This document shows positions 9,029-22,185 of a DNA stretch of 32,079 bases, piece by piece; position 1 is the first letter of the stretch; each line of letters opens with the position of its first letter. The position numbers were made by a program, and so were the translations under genes. Below the pieces are notes generated by a model that worked only from the letters and a program-made list of their open reading frames with translations, had not been told where the DNA came from and searched no databases. This DNA is from Parachlorella kessleri. Its lineage: Eukaryota > Chlorophyta > Trebouxiophyceae > Chlorellales > Chlorellaceae. Location: NCBI GenBank assembly GCA_001598975.1, contig BBXU01000980.1, forward strand, positions 1-32,079, in the 5' to 3' direction.

Positions 9029-11773
9029 TCAAGGACAAGGGCTAGGGTATTGCTGATGCACCTTGTCCACAGCTGCTCTCAACTCATCCCCCAAGGCTGG
9101 CTGGGCTGCCGCCTGAAGGAGCTCTCTCAGCTGCGCCAACGTAGTCGCACCAGCAACCACGCTTGCCACCAACGGGTGAGAAGAGACAAACCTGCAGGAC
9201 ACCATTATAACAAAGTCAAGCTGCTGCCCCGAACTACATCCACACCGGGAGGACCTCCTCAGTGACCACTACACTTGCGAGCCAGCAGCCTTCAAGCATC
9301 CCACGCCAACCACCAGCTTGCCTCCGCCACTGACCCATACCTGAGAGCCAGCTCCATTGGTTTAATGCCAGCGGCGGCTGCTAACTGCACATATGCCTCC
9401 ACCGCTTCTCGAACATTGGGCTTGGGCCCATACCGAGCCTCAGCCTCTGCATACCTTGAGCGATACTTGTTCAGCCTGCAACAGGAGGGAGGGGGGGGGA
9501 GACCTCTCGGGGACAGCTAATACCCCTTAGAAACGCTGGACATGACTGGCGCAGGAATAGACGAAGAGCATGCCTCGCACGCTGTCCTCCCCGGCCTGGT
9601 TGAGGTAGCCCGCACGTCGCACTGCCTACCACCTGTCGCAAGAAATGAGGCGCCTGCTGTGGGTGCCACAACACCGTGTTGACCAGGAGAGATCCCTTAG
9701 TGTATTCTTTGTAGTGCGAGGCCACGCACCGCCTGTGAAATCCCTGCTGTCTTCCCAACCGAGGCTGACACTTGCTCCTCCGGCACTTGCAGGCAACACA
9801 GCTAAGCACAGCTGCGCAGCAAGCCCTTATTGTACTGCTGCCCTGCCAGCGATGGCTGGGGGGCGTTCGTGCTGTCACTCGGAGCCCAGGGAGGCAAGTC
9901 CAGGATGTGAGCCCGCCCTCTGCTGCACATGTCTTTGCTCCGTCCCATGTAGTAACAATACAGCACTGGGTGTGACAACATGCCTGCCTGACCTGGCTTC
10001 CGGCGGGCCTCCACCAGGCCCCAAGTACTTGCCCGTGAGTAGGCCCATGGCCAGGGGGCTGTAGGCAAGCAGGCTGACCCGCTCGCGGTGGCAGCACTCT
10101 GCCAGGGCGGTGTCAAAGGTGCGGCACAGCAGGCTGTAGGCATTCTGGAGAGAGACGGGACGAGGGAGCGAGGGGTTGCTGGCCGCTGCAGTGGCAGGGA
10201 AGGAGGGAGATGATCTGTGTTGATGGCTACAGACTTGCAGCACTGCTGTCAACGGCAGCCAGCCACTCATGGGAGAGCACGGGAGGTGAATGCCACAGCC
10301 GTGACAAGTGCAACAAAACCCGGCATGGGCAGCTCACCTAGCTGGCACAAGTGCATGAGGCCATAGGGAGTCTCATTGCTGAGCCCAAAGTGCCGCACCT
10401 TGCCCGCAGAGACCTGCACGCACTTTCCAACAGGGGGCACGTTTGGAAGGAGGCGGGCATAATGGTTGGCGGGGTTTGCTGCTTCTATAGATGTGCTTGC
10501 CAAGGTGGCCAGTGGGCAACAAATCACGCCGGCTCGGAGGCACATAGAAGTATGAAGTATTGCTTATGGCGATGGCTGCCCATATATACAGGCTGGCATA
10601 CTGCCCAGTGATCGTGCAAGTCGCACAGCAGCAAGGTCCTCACTGCTCGCTGGATGGCCTCCAGCTGCTCCTCCAGTGGCACAGAAGCATAGTCCATGAA
10701 AGGGTCGTAGTCAAGGTCACCAAACATGGGCACATACCTGCGCTAAGCCAAGCAGCTGGCAGTATATCTAGTGTCTCACCCCGCCTGCCTACTTACATGG
10801 CGGCAACTATCAACTATTTAAAGTACGGATCATACCACTTTGCCAGGGTTGGCCAGGCGGCAGCACAGCCTCCTGGGGCACATAGAAATCTAGCAGGCAT
10901 GACAAGCCCTCATTGGTCACAGTAGTTTTATTAGTCCTTACCTATCCGGCCAGTGCAGCTGTATAAGGTCGATGTAATCAGTGCCCAGCCGTTGCAGGCT
11001 GCCGTCAATGGCAGCTGCTATGTTGGCTGCATCCAGTGCAACCGGCCCGCCCCTCAACCACTGCATGCCTCCTGGGCCAGCCACCTTGGTGGCTATGATG
11101 TAATCTCCCCTGCGTGCACCCAGTTATGTCATCTTAAACAATGCGGACGCATGACAAACACATGAGAGCCTGTAAGGTGCCAGAGGCAAAGTGTGCAAGA
11201 TGGCGTGGTTGGTCACCCCCTACCTTGGCTGTTGAGCAAGCCAGCGCCCAAGAATGGCTTCGGAGCACCCCTGCGTCTCGGCCCTTTGCGGGACCGGGTA
11301 CATCTCTGCAACAGCAGACACTGAGTCTGACTTGAATGTTCCACCAGCCTAGGCTGTGGGCAGGAGGCTGTGTTTTAAATCTTGAAGTATACAAGAACAC
11401 GCGCACAGCAAGGGTGGACTATAATGTCAGGGTCGGTGGGAGCGCACCTGCTGTGTCAAAGAAGTTCACCCCCTGTTCAGCAGCATAGCTGAGCATCGCG
11501 AATGCTTCTCTCTCAGGTGTGCCCTCGCCAAAGAGCATTGCCCCTGCGCAGGGCGCACATTTTAGGTCAGCATGTCCACATGCTGGCAGGGCGGCGGTGT
11601 CGGGGCAGATATATGACCTTACCAAGGCAAACAGACGATACGTGCAGGGTTGAAGGTCCGAGGGTCCGCCTTTCCAAGGTACATGTCGTTCCATAACGCC
11701 TGCTGAACGGCCTGATGGAGGCAGAAGGCAGGAACGGACGAAGCAGGCTTGCAGGCCATAGGATAGCAACCAT
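9029..11773 (-). CDS. Aldo/keto reductase (Tas-like, NADPH-dependent)
   Basis: This is an AKR-superfamily oxidoreductase that reduces aldehydes or ketones with NADPH; the Tas-like branch is often plastid-located in plants. Minus-strand exons are 11773-11623, 11543-11448, 11305-11224, 11109-10942, 10737-10644, 10413-10338, 10185-9993, 9475-9341 and 9191-9029, closing at 385 residues. The catalytic tetrad is visible: Asp80 (NFFDTAEMYPVP), Tyr85, Lys118 (YIIATKVAGPGG) and His162 (DLIQLHWPD). Other family blocks are VRHFGLSNETPYG, SLQNAYSLLCR, LLAYSPLAMGLLTGKYL, KYRSRYAEAEARYGPKPNV and PLVASVVAGATTLAQL. The first ~30 residues are basic and hydrophobic, like a transit peptide. The start ATG is the first in that frame, but an upstream exon cannot be excluded. 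Exon 7 uses a weaker CAG|GTCAGG donor, and the 517-base intron after it ends in a strong C-rich tract. Confidence 0.9.
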
Positions 11774-11910
11774 GGAATATTAATGCTAACCTGTAGGCGT
11801 AGACACCACGCTATGGTCGTCGCAGTTGGATCAGTACTCATGGCGCCCAGGGTGCGGTACAAATAGCGCACGGTTACCTCGTCTCCGGTGGCCGTGCGAT
11901 CGCCAATCAG
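11774..11910. promoter_or_regulatory. Short divergent promoter region, reductase/HIT
   Basis: Only 137 bases separate the two proposed start codons. A CCAATCAG string (CCAAT-box-like) lies at 11903-11910, directly before the HIT ATG, and ACAAATAG near 11859 is weakly TATA-like. If both start codons are right, the UTRs are very short or the transcripts overlap. This is inference from spacing. Confidence 0.4.
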
Positions 11911-13229
<1,319 letters not shown>

Positions 13230-13868
13230 AGCGGGTGGATGACCGCTACCCGGTGGATGGAGGCGCTGGACAGTGCCACAGCGGACGAGCCGACGCAGAC
13301 TTGCGCCTGCTAAGCTCCATGCAGACCAGCATCGGGTGTCAAACGTGGCTGACGGGTGCAGGGCCTCCTTATCTCCGTGATGCAGTGATGGGGTTGGGAC
13401 TGCCATGACTTCAAGCAACTCTTCAGGGTCAGGGGTATGGTAGCCGAATGATAGGTGACAGAGTGTGAGATGCACAGCTGCTAAGAGACAAAAGAGCTCT
13501 CTCAAAGTTGAACTATCGGGCAAGCTGAACGGCTGGCTTGCGACCATCTTAAACAGGGCATGAACAGGGACAGCCCGGCCAGCTCAGCTGCTATGCTGGC
13601 AACCAACTTCATGAACTAAGCATGCACCACAGGACGCCCAGATGCATGTAAACAAACATACAAACAAACAAACAAGCCCCTTTCCCACAACTCGCAATCC
13701 CAACTGGCAACATCCCTGGGATCCTCGCGGCTACGCACCCTGCCTAGCTGTAAAGTGCCACCCTGCACCCAGGGCCGGCCCCTTGTACAATACCCAGTGT
13801 CAGCCTTTCTGAAAATACTATTCCTACGGGTTGGCTAAAGGCCATAATTATCACGTGTCACCCCCAAC
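13230..13868. other. Convergent intergenic region HIT/SAC9-like
   Basis: These 639 bases hold the 3' UTRs of two convergent genes. A TGTAA at 13647-13651 is a candidate poly(A) signal for the HIT gene, with another at 13749-13753. A short AAAC/AAAT-rich simple sequence lies around 13649-13674. No coding sequence is supported. Confidence 0.55.
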
Positions 13869-16800
13869 CTACAACAGCAGGTCTCGCAACTGCTGCCGTG
13901 CTGCGCCGCCTGCTTCGGCCTCCCCACTAGCCTGCTTGAGCTGGTGTTCGGCGGGTGGCCCACCAAACGACAGCAGATCCGCAGCCAGCGGGTCGTGCTG
14001 CTCCTGCTGCGGGGCAGGGCGCTGCACCTGCTGCTGCAGCGCGCTCAAGCTGTCGCCTGGCCCCTGCTCCATGTCTGCCTCGGCACCTCCCTCGCAGGCC
14101 AGCTGGCCGGCTGCCTCTGCTGCTGCTCGCTCGTCATTATCCTCGTCCAGTGGCTCCAGGTCGGCTAGGTCCTGCTGCACTGCCAGCATCCCGTGGTGGG
14201 CCTGGATGGGCAGGTGCTGCAGCTCCGTGCTCTGCAGCAGCAGGCCAGGGCGGCACAGGTCTGCAGCCACGATTTCTCGCCAAACAAGACTTTGCCAATC
14301 ATAACAGGTAAACCAGATAACCTCATAACATTGCCCCAAAGGCACCCACCCCGCTAGCACCTTGCATAACCGCAGGGTCTTACTGTCTGGTGCTTGACTT
14401 CTATCCACCACAAAGACTCCCTTCCTGGACGCCACACTGAACATTTTCATCCTCTTTTCCCCCACAAGCAGCGCCTATAACATTACCCCCCACCACCATC
14501 TCCTGAGCACTCTGCCCACCCGGGTAGGCCCCACCCCCCCACCCTCCCCCCCAGCCAAGCCCTGCCTTGCCTAGCACCAGGGACCCGCCATCTCCTCTCC
14601 CCCACGGCTTGCCTTGTGCAGGTGCTCGTCATCGGTGGGCAGCAGGTCGGCGGGGTCCAGCTGAGACAGCAGCTGCTCCTCTGACTGTGGCACCGGGTAC
14701 AGCAGCTCCAGCCCCCGGTAGTACTTGTGGATGTTCAGGCCCAGGAACAGCTCCACGGCCTGGTGCAGAAATTAGGGTGACGGGTCGGGAAGAACAGCCA
14801 CGCAACAGCAGAACAATGGCTGCTTCGCGGCAGCCCCCTAAGCACCTGATGGGTCACAGGCATGCAGGCGACCCACCTCCCCCGACCACGCTGTCAGTGA
14901 CCTGCCTTACGTCTGGAATGTGAAAGACATGTAAAACCCAGCCCCTTCACTTGTGCTGTCCTGTGTGCGCAGGCCCTTCCCACCTGCTGGCGTGACGCGT
15001 CGCTCATGGTGTTGTTCCAGCGCCGCTGCACCGCCACCCGCAGGTTCTGCAGCTTGCCCACCCCACTGCTGGCACCATACGTCTTCCCACCCTGCCACCA
15101 CCAAATGCAGGAGTCACGAGTATGAGGTCAAACCTTCATTGCATGGCATTGCGCCTTGCAATACAGAGTTGAAGACTGTCAAGATATTTCAACTCAACAC
15201 CAGTCGATTATTCATGCACAACAAAGGCGCCATGCAGCACCGCAAGAGGCCCCTACATCCCCCAGCTTGTTATGTGTGTAGAGAGAACTGGCAGAACCAC
15301 AGACTGGCTGCTGTTATCCTGACCACATGGCACCCTTTAGAACATAACAATTCAGAATTCAGGCAAGACTCAGGCGCATTTGGCAACCAGCCCTGTAGTA
15401 CAGCCCACCTCTTACTCCCTGCTCGCATTACCTGCCACCCGCACTGAAAACAATTCCATATGCCCCAGGCTCACCTGGACGACAAGCCCCAGCACGTGGC
15501 TGTGCATGGCTGGGGAGCCGGTGTAGAGGAAGGAGTGGATGTCGCCATGCACCTGCAGCCATGCATGCCGTGCTGTTGCCGCTAGCCAAGCTGCCCACCT
15601 GAGCACACAGGGTTGACTGTTCCCCAGCCTCTGAAGAACCTCCCCCATCAACCCGCCTAAGCCCGCCCGCCTAAGCTGAGCTCCCCTATCACACTGCGCC
15701 TGTGTGGAGCGCCCCCACAGGCACCCCCAGCAAACCCAGAGCTAGAGGTTCCCGGACCCCACAGCCCTGACCCTGGTTTTCATATGTTGTCCACTACACC
15801 GCACCGTCCCCTGCCTCCCTACCCTCGCTCCCGCTGACAACGCAGCCTCAGCAACCTCCCTAACTCCCTGACCAATATGCCCTGACTAATATGCCCTGAC
15901 CAATATGCCCTGACCTACCGCAATAACCTAGAAAACAAGGTTCTATACTGGATCCACCCGGCTGTCACGCAAGGGCCCATGGCACCCGCTCTCTGCCTAC
16001 CTTGAACATCTCCACATAGTCGGCTACTGCGTCCTTGTACAGCCTGTCCCGCACCTCCTGCACGGTGCCCAGGCTGAAGAAGCCCCACGGCACCATGTCT
16101 GGCTCCTGCAGAGCGGGGTTTGTTCAAAATAGCAGGTGGTGCGAACGGAGGAATGAGAACTAGGGGCAAACTCTTGTGAGGGACAATTGCCTCTATACCT
16201 GAGGATGGCAAGGTTGACAAGCACACCAGCAGGTCTGCACAGCACACCCAACGGAAGCCTAGCGTTACTCGCCGTATTCTAGGGTCCGGTCGGTAAGGCA
16301 CAAACACACCAACAGTACTGATAAAGCGTCTAGCAAAACAACTTAACAACCTCGGCAGAGCAGACATAATCTGCAGTGCTGCAGGCTCGCCTGGTCGATA
16401 ATGTGGGGCGACTCAGAGTGGTAAGCTTCCGAGGCAGTGCTGGGCCTGTCCGAGCTGCCTGCCGCCACGTCAGCCACGCTCCCCGCTGCAGCCTCGCCGC
16501 GCAAGTCCGGCGAGCTGCGCGCGCCGCTGGAGTGCGCGACGAGGTGGGCAAAGCTGCCGCGCAAGTCCGGCGAGGCTGCAGCGGGGAGCGTGGCGTGCGC
16601 GACGAGGTGGGCAAAGCTGCCGCCACGGCCGCGGCCAGGGGAGCCGCCTGCGCTGGCGCCTGCCCCAGCACCCAACCCGGGCTCCTTGGTGGGCGAGCCT
16701 GAAAGCAGTGACGGAGTCCCTGGGCTTGCCAGCAGGTGGCTCGACTGGGGGTAGTCTGGCGACCCAAACTGGCCCGCTGCCCCGCTGGGGCCAGCACCGC

Positions 16801-19800
16801 GGTCACCGCCGAGGCTGCCAAAGCTGTTGCTGAAAGAGGAGCTGCGGGTGTGGCCGGGGGAGGGGCCGCCGCCCCCAATTCGCGGTGGTGAAGACTGGCG
16901 CTGCAAGCTCTTGAACATGTCAGCTGCGCTCTGCATGAACCCTGCCACGCATGCGCCGGGGCAAACCACCGTGTTCAATACACTAGGCACACAATATCCA
17001 GAAGGCTTGATGGAGGCAGTGGTGCCTTTGTACGTGGCAGATATGAACGGAGGTTGACAGAGCTGGGATGCAGTCTAGCGGTGCCCAACCTAGCCCCACT
17101 GAAGGTACCAGCAAGTAGCAACTACTCCTCACCCTTGGCAGATGAGGGCTTGGGCGTGGTGGGCGGGTGCCACTGGGTGCGCTTGTTGATGTGATCCACA
17201 TACAGGGGCCGGCCCTGATGGTTAACAAGGTCCCAGCCCTGCACAACAAAGCGTCAGTAGGGCAGTGCTTGCTCTTCGCCCTGTAGACAGAAGCAGACGC
17301 GAAAGCACAGGGGTATGGTCCCAAACGATCATGCCAGTCTCTCACCCTGTCAATGTCCCCATGGAAATGCATGTGCACTTCGATAGCGACGACACTCTGT
17401 GGTGCTAGCACTTGAGGTACACTCTGCCCAGAGCTTCTGTCAAGCCTGTGTTCCGACCCTGTAAAGCGGGACCGCTTCGCAAACAGGTCGATTGCCTGAT
17501 GCATATGGATCCCTGGTCTACACCCATGGTCAACATTCGCCGGGCCACCCCGCAAGACCAACCAACCACCCAATTAACTAAACAACCACCACCTCAAAGA
17601 CCCACCGGCGGCAGCTCCTGCTGGAACAGCTGCCCCAGGTAGGTTCCTTGTGGGTGCGCCTCCCTCAGAACCTCGCTGTCCGCGCGCGCCACCAGCCCCG
17701 GCAGGTCCTGCGCGCTGCTGCTGTGGGTCCCGCTGCGGCTGGGGATCCGCGCCTTGGTGAGCGCGGCGGAGCCGGGTGACTGCTGCGCAGCGCCGCCGCA
17801 GTCCAGGGGGATGCCCAGCAGCCGCAACCCCTCCTCCAAGGCCTGCAGGAGGTACCCCAAACGTTCAAGTTCATAAAGACTGGTTTGGAGATTGTCCCTT
17901 GACTCCCTATAACCTGCTACTTAGCCAGTGATGCCACCAGTTATATGATGGAGGGACTCTACAAGTAGGAGAGGCATCCGTGGTTTGCCACCTCACAATG
18001 GCGCCGCCCCCACCGTCCCTCCTGCGGTTTGCTAGCAAAAGGAGTGAAGGATGATGCCAACAGCAGCAGGTGCCTAGAAAAACCCTTCACGCGGGGAAGG
18101 CATGCAGTGCACAGCATGGATACCATCATCTCAACATTTCTTCAGAAAATACATGGCCCACGCAGCATACTGCACCGTGCTGACAAATTCGCAGCACCTT
18201 GGCTGTTCACAGGAGGAGCACCTGCTGATCTTGCGTCAAGCAAGCAAGCAATGCCAGCAAGATATATGACTATTTGTGACGAGTAAGATGCCGACCGCTG
18301 CAGCAGCACTCACTGGGAGCATGGCGAAGCAGGTCGCGGCGTTGGTGCGGTCCAGCGAGTCGGCGCAGTTGAAGCGCACAATGCCGTGCTGCTGCTGGCG
18401 CCACCTCATGCGCCAATGGGGAGGCCAGGCGGTGAAGGCCCCCTGCCCACCCTGCTGCTCCTGGGCCGCCACTGCCGTGCCGCTGCTAAGAGGGGCGGGG
18501 CTAGACCGTCCGTTGGGCTCCTGCTGCGGCTCCCTGTCGGAAGGCTCCGCTGGCTCCATAGTCCCACACGCCAGGCCAGACTGCGAGAATGGCAGCAGCG
18601 CCCTCAGTGTGCACGCTTCCCAGCATTCCACAAGTGCACATGTCGTGCAACCGTACGGCAGTTATGCCAGACCCGTGCACATGCCGTGCAACCGCACGGC
18701 AACTGTGCCTTAACACTACAGCAGCAGTTCTAACCTTGCACTTTCTCTTCACTCTCTGACTACATACACATGACAGTGATTGGCTGCTGTCCCCCAACAT
18801 CAGTTCGCCCAGGCACCTGGCGCAGCACCGGGTCCATGAACTGCCAGAAGCCCTCGATGCCCTTCTCCTCGCTCAGCCGCCCCATGTTGCCATGCCAGTC
18901 AAAGTTGACCACTTTGACGGGCATCTCGCCGCCAACACGCTTGCGCACAAACCGCACGGCCTGCAGAAGGAAACTCTGCTTACTGCGCTTGCAGCTGCAT
19001 GTATGGAAGGCTGAAGGCCTTGACGGGTAGGTGTGCATGCAGCTGAGGCGCCATATGGGGTTGAAGCAGCACAGCAGCCGGTCATGTTAGAGTAATGACA
19101 GCAAGCTACCTACAATAGACACGGACGAATGATTTGCAGGCTGTGCATGCCACAACAGGCTTGCAAGTCGTACAGGCGTCAATGGCAGCAGGAAGACTCC
19201 ACGGCAGGCTTGGCCACTGCTGACCCACCTCATGGAAGTGCTCCGACAACATCAGCTCTGAGAGCTTCTTAGGGTTGGCGTGCAGCAGGTTGACACACGT
19301 CACTGGGACTTGCAGGCTGGGGTCTGTGACTGCAGGGGTACCTTGCTGCCGCCGCTGCTGTGGCTGGGGTCCACGCCCTGCCTGCTGCTGGCCATTGCTA
19401 GCACCCGCTCCTTGTACGAGGGTCCAGTCGCCATTGATGGCCGCCTCCACTTGGGAGTCCAGCGTGTGCTGGCGCTGCAGAGACCTGCACACACACAACC
19501 GTACTGGGCTATGCCTTGTTGCGCGCAGCAGCAGTGCAGACAGCAGAGCCTGGCACTCGAGACACGATGCCCGCCTCATCGAGCGCACTACTGGGTCCTG
19601 TGTGTTGGAACGGACAGGTTCTTCAAGGCTGCATAAGTTGAGTGGGTGACAACCTGTCCTGATGCCAGTTAGGTTAGTTAGGTTAGTTAGGTGTCTTCAC
19701 CAGGGCTTATGCCTTGGTCCATGCAGAAGCAGCACCTGAAGTAGGTGATGGTCCCCTTGTACGGCTCCTTCTCCCTCACATACACCTCCGCCTGAAGGCC

Positions 19801-21731
19801 CTTCTGCAGCGACTGCAGGTTCACGCCCCACCAGATAGGCACCGTGCCGCGGCGCCACACCACTCGCGCCCACTGCAGCGGCTCTGCACGGACCGAGAAA
19901 GTGCCACATGGAAGGACTCAGGCTCAGTTGAGGACAAAGTGTGTACCCAGGAGCAACAGAGACAACTGGCAAGCACCACACAGCCCCGGTAGGGTATGCC
20001 TCAAGGGGTTGCCTAGCACTCGCAGCTAAGCACTATCTCTACATGGATGCCTTTACACTTCCAGGTATTCTTGGCATCCAGACACCGAGCACAGGAGCCT
20101 AGAAGCCGCTCCCACTCATCGCACACCAACGCCACCTTTCATCAAGCTGACGGGTGACTGGCTGACCTTCGGCATCTTCGTGGTGAGACGGGTGGGTCCA
20201 CACAACAAGCTCACACTCAATCTCGTTGCCCGGCCCGGCCTTGGAGTTGAGGCCGCGCGCCAGGTAGCGGGTGCCTGGGTGGCGGCGGCTCCGGCGGGAC
20301 AGCAGCGCTATGCTGTACCGCTGCCCGGATGGATGAGTTTCCTGGCTGCACTCCACAGCACCCTGCAGTAGACCAACGACCGTTCCCTGGCTAGCTTCCC
20401 TGGTACTAATTGCTACATTGAGGCGACCGCCAGACCTCTCTCTGGAACCCACTGAAAGCCCTCGCTAAGGTCTGAATGGGCGTGCGAGGCACCAAAACGA
20501 TGCTGCTGCCCGTCAAACATTACGCATGTGGCCAACAACCTCCCGCTAGTCCCAAGAATATATATCACACGACTGAAGCGAGGCAGGGAAAGACTCACAG
20601 TAGCGGCAGCACCAGCACAGACCCGGCTTCCCTGCCACGCAGCTTAGCTCTCACCTGAAGCAGCGAGGGGCAGAGTTCCTGCAAGCCCAGGCTCCGCAGA
20701 GGCTCCCTCAGCCAAGAGTTCCACACAAACTCCGGCGCCGGGTCCTGTGCTGCATACGTGCTGGGGAAAGGCCGCGACAAGTCGGCCGTCTCACAGAAGT
20801 AGTGGGCATTGTTCAGTGTGTACTGCTGCATGCTGGTCCAGAAGGCCAAGTCCTGTGCTGCCGCAGTAGGGTCGCTGGACATGCCATTCTGCAAGAGGAA
20901 GGGCAGCCCGCTTTGGTTCCTCTGCTTGTATCAACTTCGCTGCAGGTCGTATTCAGCTGAGCAGATGCGCTAACAGAAAATTTCAACCAGGGGTGACCCT
21001 GGCATTGCGGAGCAGTGCCCGCACACCACAAGGCATGGCAGCCCCCCCCGCCCCCAAACGTACACACAGGGCTGCCTGTGAATGCACACAACCTCCAGCC
21101 CACGTGGCGTGCTGGCCCGCATACCTGGAGCGGGATGAGTACCCACTGGGAGTCCACAACAAGGAAGACCGCATGGCCACCGGGCAGCGTGCATTTCTTG
21201 CGCACGCGTGTGGCCAACAGCACTCCTGCGGTGCATCCTGCCGCCACATAGCCCAGCAGGGCACAGCCTTGCAGCGCAACCTCATAACCCTGAGGTCGCA
21301 GCTTACCCAGTGCGCTAGCCTGCAGGGATTATCCACCAGACCGGTTACACCTGATATGTAGCTCCCTTGACCTTGTACGAACAGAAGGCAGCCTGCCGAC
21401 TACTGCGTGTCTGACCAAGCCCACTAGGCGGCAGCACAATGGCAACAAATCTCCAGAACGGACCTCGTCTGTATACTTGTCCTTGTTCTTGGCGAGGAGC
21501 CCGGTCCCTAGGTCGATAAAAACGACATCTGTGCTAGGCCTGCAGGGTTGGGGAAGCTGCGAGCGCTCAACTGCCTGCTGCAGCCAGACGTACAGCGGGC
21601 GCCTGGCCTCTGCACGTCTACCACCACGCTTGTACCAACCTTGTTGACAGCGAGGCCACTATGCAGTATTGCCCTGCGTTGTTCTTGGCCAGAACCACCG
21701 AAGTACTTCTCGGAACTGCCGGGGAGAACAT
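13869..21731 (-). CDS. SAC9: SAC9-like phosphoinositide phosphatase with WW domain
   Basis: SAC-domain phosphatases remove phosphates from phosphoinositides; plant SAC9 acts on PI(4,5)P2 at the plasma membrane and endosomes. Minus-strand exons: 21731-21640, 21539-21464, 21319-21125, 20888-20655, 20362-20167, 19883-19736, 19484-19229, 18960-18817, 18580-18314, 17842-17606, 17238-17133, 16941-16391, 16105-16001, 15552-15475, 15091-14984, 14759-14613 and 14231-13869, giving about 1100 residues. The SAC domain includes VRKKCTLPGGHAVFLVVDSQ, SRRSRRHPGTRYLARGLNSK, VWRRGTVPIWWGVN and the Cx5RT active site NCADSLDRT (Cys519, Arg525). A WW domain follows (LPPGWDLVNHQGRPLYVDHI, Trp617 and Trp638). Later exons carry GDIHSFLYTGSPAMHSHVL and VELFLGLNIHKYYRGLELLY, typical of SAC9. 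Arabidopsis SAC9 is about 1630 residues, so this version is shorter at the C-terminus. The exon 12 end is uncertain (GC donor at 16391, or GT donor at 16469); exon 16 ends in a GC donor. Confidence 0.88.
15866..15915. repeat. 14-bp tandem repeat, about 3.5 copies
   Basis: The unit CCCTGACCAATATG recurs three times (one copy with C-to-T) followed by a partial fourth. It lies in the SAC9-like intron between exons 13 and 14. It looks like simple slippage expansion. Confidence 0.8.
16473..16623. repeat. Composite inverted and direct repeats inside SAC9-like exon 12
   Basis: A perfect 27-nt inverted repeat occupies 16473-16499 and 16568-16594 with a 68-nt spacer. Overlapping it, a 29-nt direct repeat lies at 16532-16560 and 16595-16623, and a 19-nt direct repeat at 16496-16514 and 16556-16574. 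In the minus-strand reading frame the direct repeats encode two copies of GSFAHLVAH followed by SPDLRG. The arrangement could form a long hairpin in DNA or transcript. It is in frame, so it probably arose by duplication and inversion within a low-complexity linker. Confidence 0.85.
18634..18709. repeat. 35-bp imperfect direct repeat in SAC9-like intron
   Basis: Copies at 18634-18668 and 18675-18709 share the pattern GTGCACATGYCGTGCAACCG, then YACGGCARYTRTGCC. They lie between exons 8 and 9 of the SAC9-like gene. The CCGTACGG core of copy 1 is self-complementary. No function is evident. Confidence 0.75.
19667..19692. repeat. Short GTTAG-based tandem repeat
   Basis: GTTAG/GTTAGTTAG units repeat just inside the SAC9-like intron between exons 6 and 7. 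The order of units is not a telomeric array. It is minor simple sequence. Confidence 0.6.
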
Positions 21732-22185
21732 AGCGCTGCCAGTGGCGTGTGATCACTGCACTGGGCCCGTGGCTAGACCATTTAGCTCACCAGCAACCAG
21801 CACAAGGCCATGCAGGACGGCGAGGTAGGTATCAAACTGATCAACAGCTGCACTATTACGGATGTTCAACGTGGGCTCTTATATAAGTCGGGTTACACCT
21901 GTCTGCTTCAGTAAAGCTGGCTGGCGGATATTGGCTGGCGGACTAAAACGTGACTCATCGTCAGATCATCCCTCAGAAAACTCTTGCCGATCTGCGGAAC
22001 TAAGCGCACATGCACCCTTCCCTTGTGATTGTGGGGTGTCGAAGGGTCACAACTCGTGAACCCTGGAGACTTGCGACTCGGGATTCGTGCCTGCTTGGGC
22101 CTGCATCCAGCCTTGTTCAACGGCTGCTCTGTTGATTACTGCCAGCCTACTGGCTATTTGGTGATCATAAGGCGAAGTGGAGGCC
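21732..22185. promoter_or_regulatory. Divergent promoter region between SAC9-like and SMP-domain genes
   Basis: The 454 bases separate the start codons of two divergent genes. The palindrome CTTATATAAG at 21878-21887 reads as a TATA box on both strands. It sits about 147 bases from the SAC9-like ATG and about 300 bases from the SMP-gene ATG. A short duplicated GCTGGCGGA lies at 21918-21942. Shared control is inferred from the geometry only. Confidence 0.5.
21878..21887. promoter_or_regulatory. Palindromic TATA-box element
   Basis: CTTATATAAG equals its own reverse complement, so TATATAAG is presented in both directions. With initiation about 30 bases downstream, the SAC9-like 5' UTR would be near 120 bases, which is plausible. 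Use in the other direction would give a leader of about 270 bases. Confidence 0.45.

Noticed and set aside
19667..19692. Telomere-like TTAGG-containing repeat
   Set aside because: The units alternate GTTAG and GTTAGTTAG, only about 26 bases long, inside an intron; it is not a telomeric array.
21485..21756. Alternative 82-codon minus-strand frame over the SAC9-like first exons
   Set aside because: The chosen frame (MFSPAVPRSTSVVLAKNNAG) splices in phase to STDVVFIDLGTG and matches SAC N-termini; the other frame does not.
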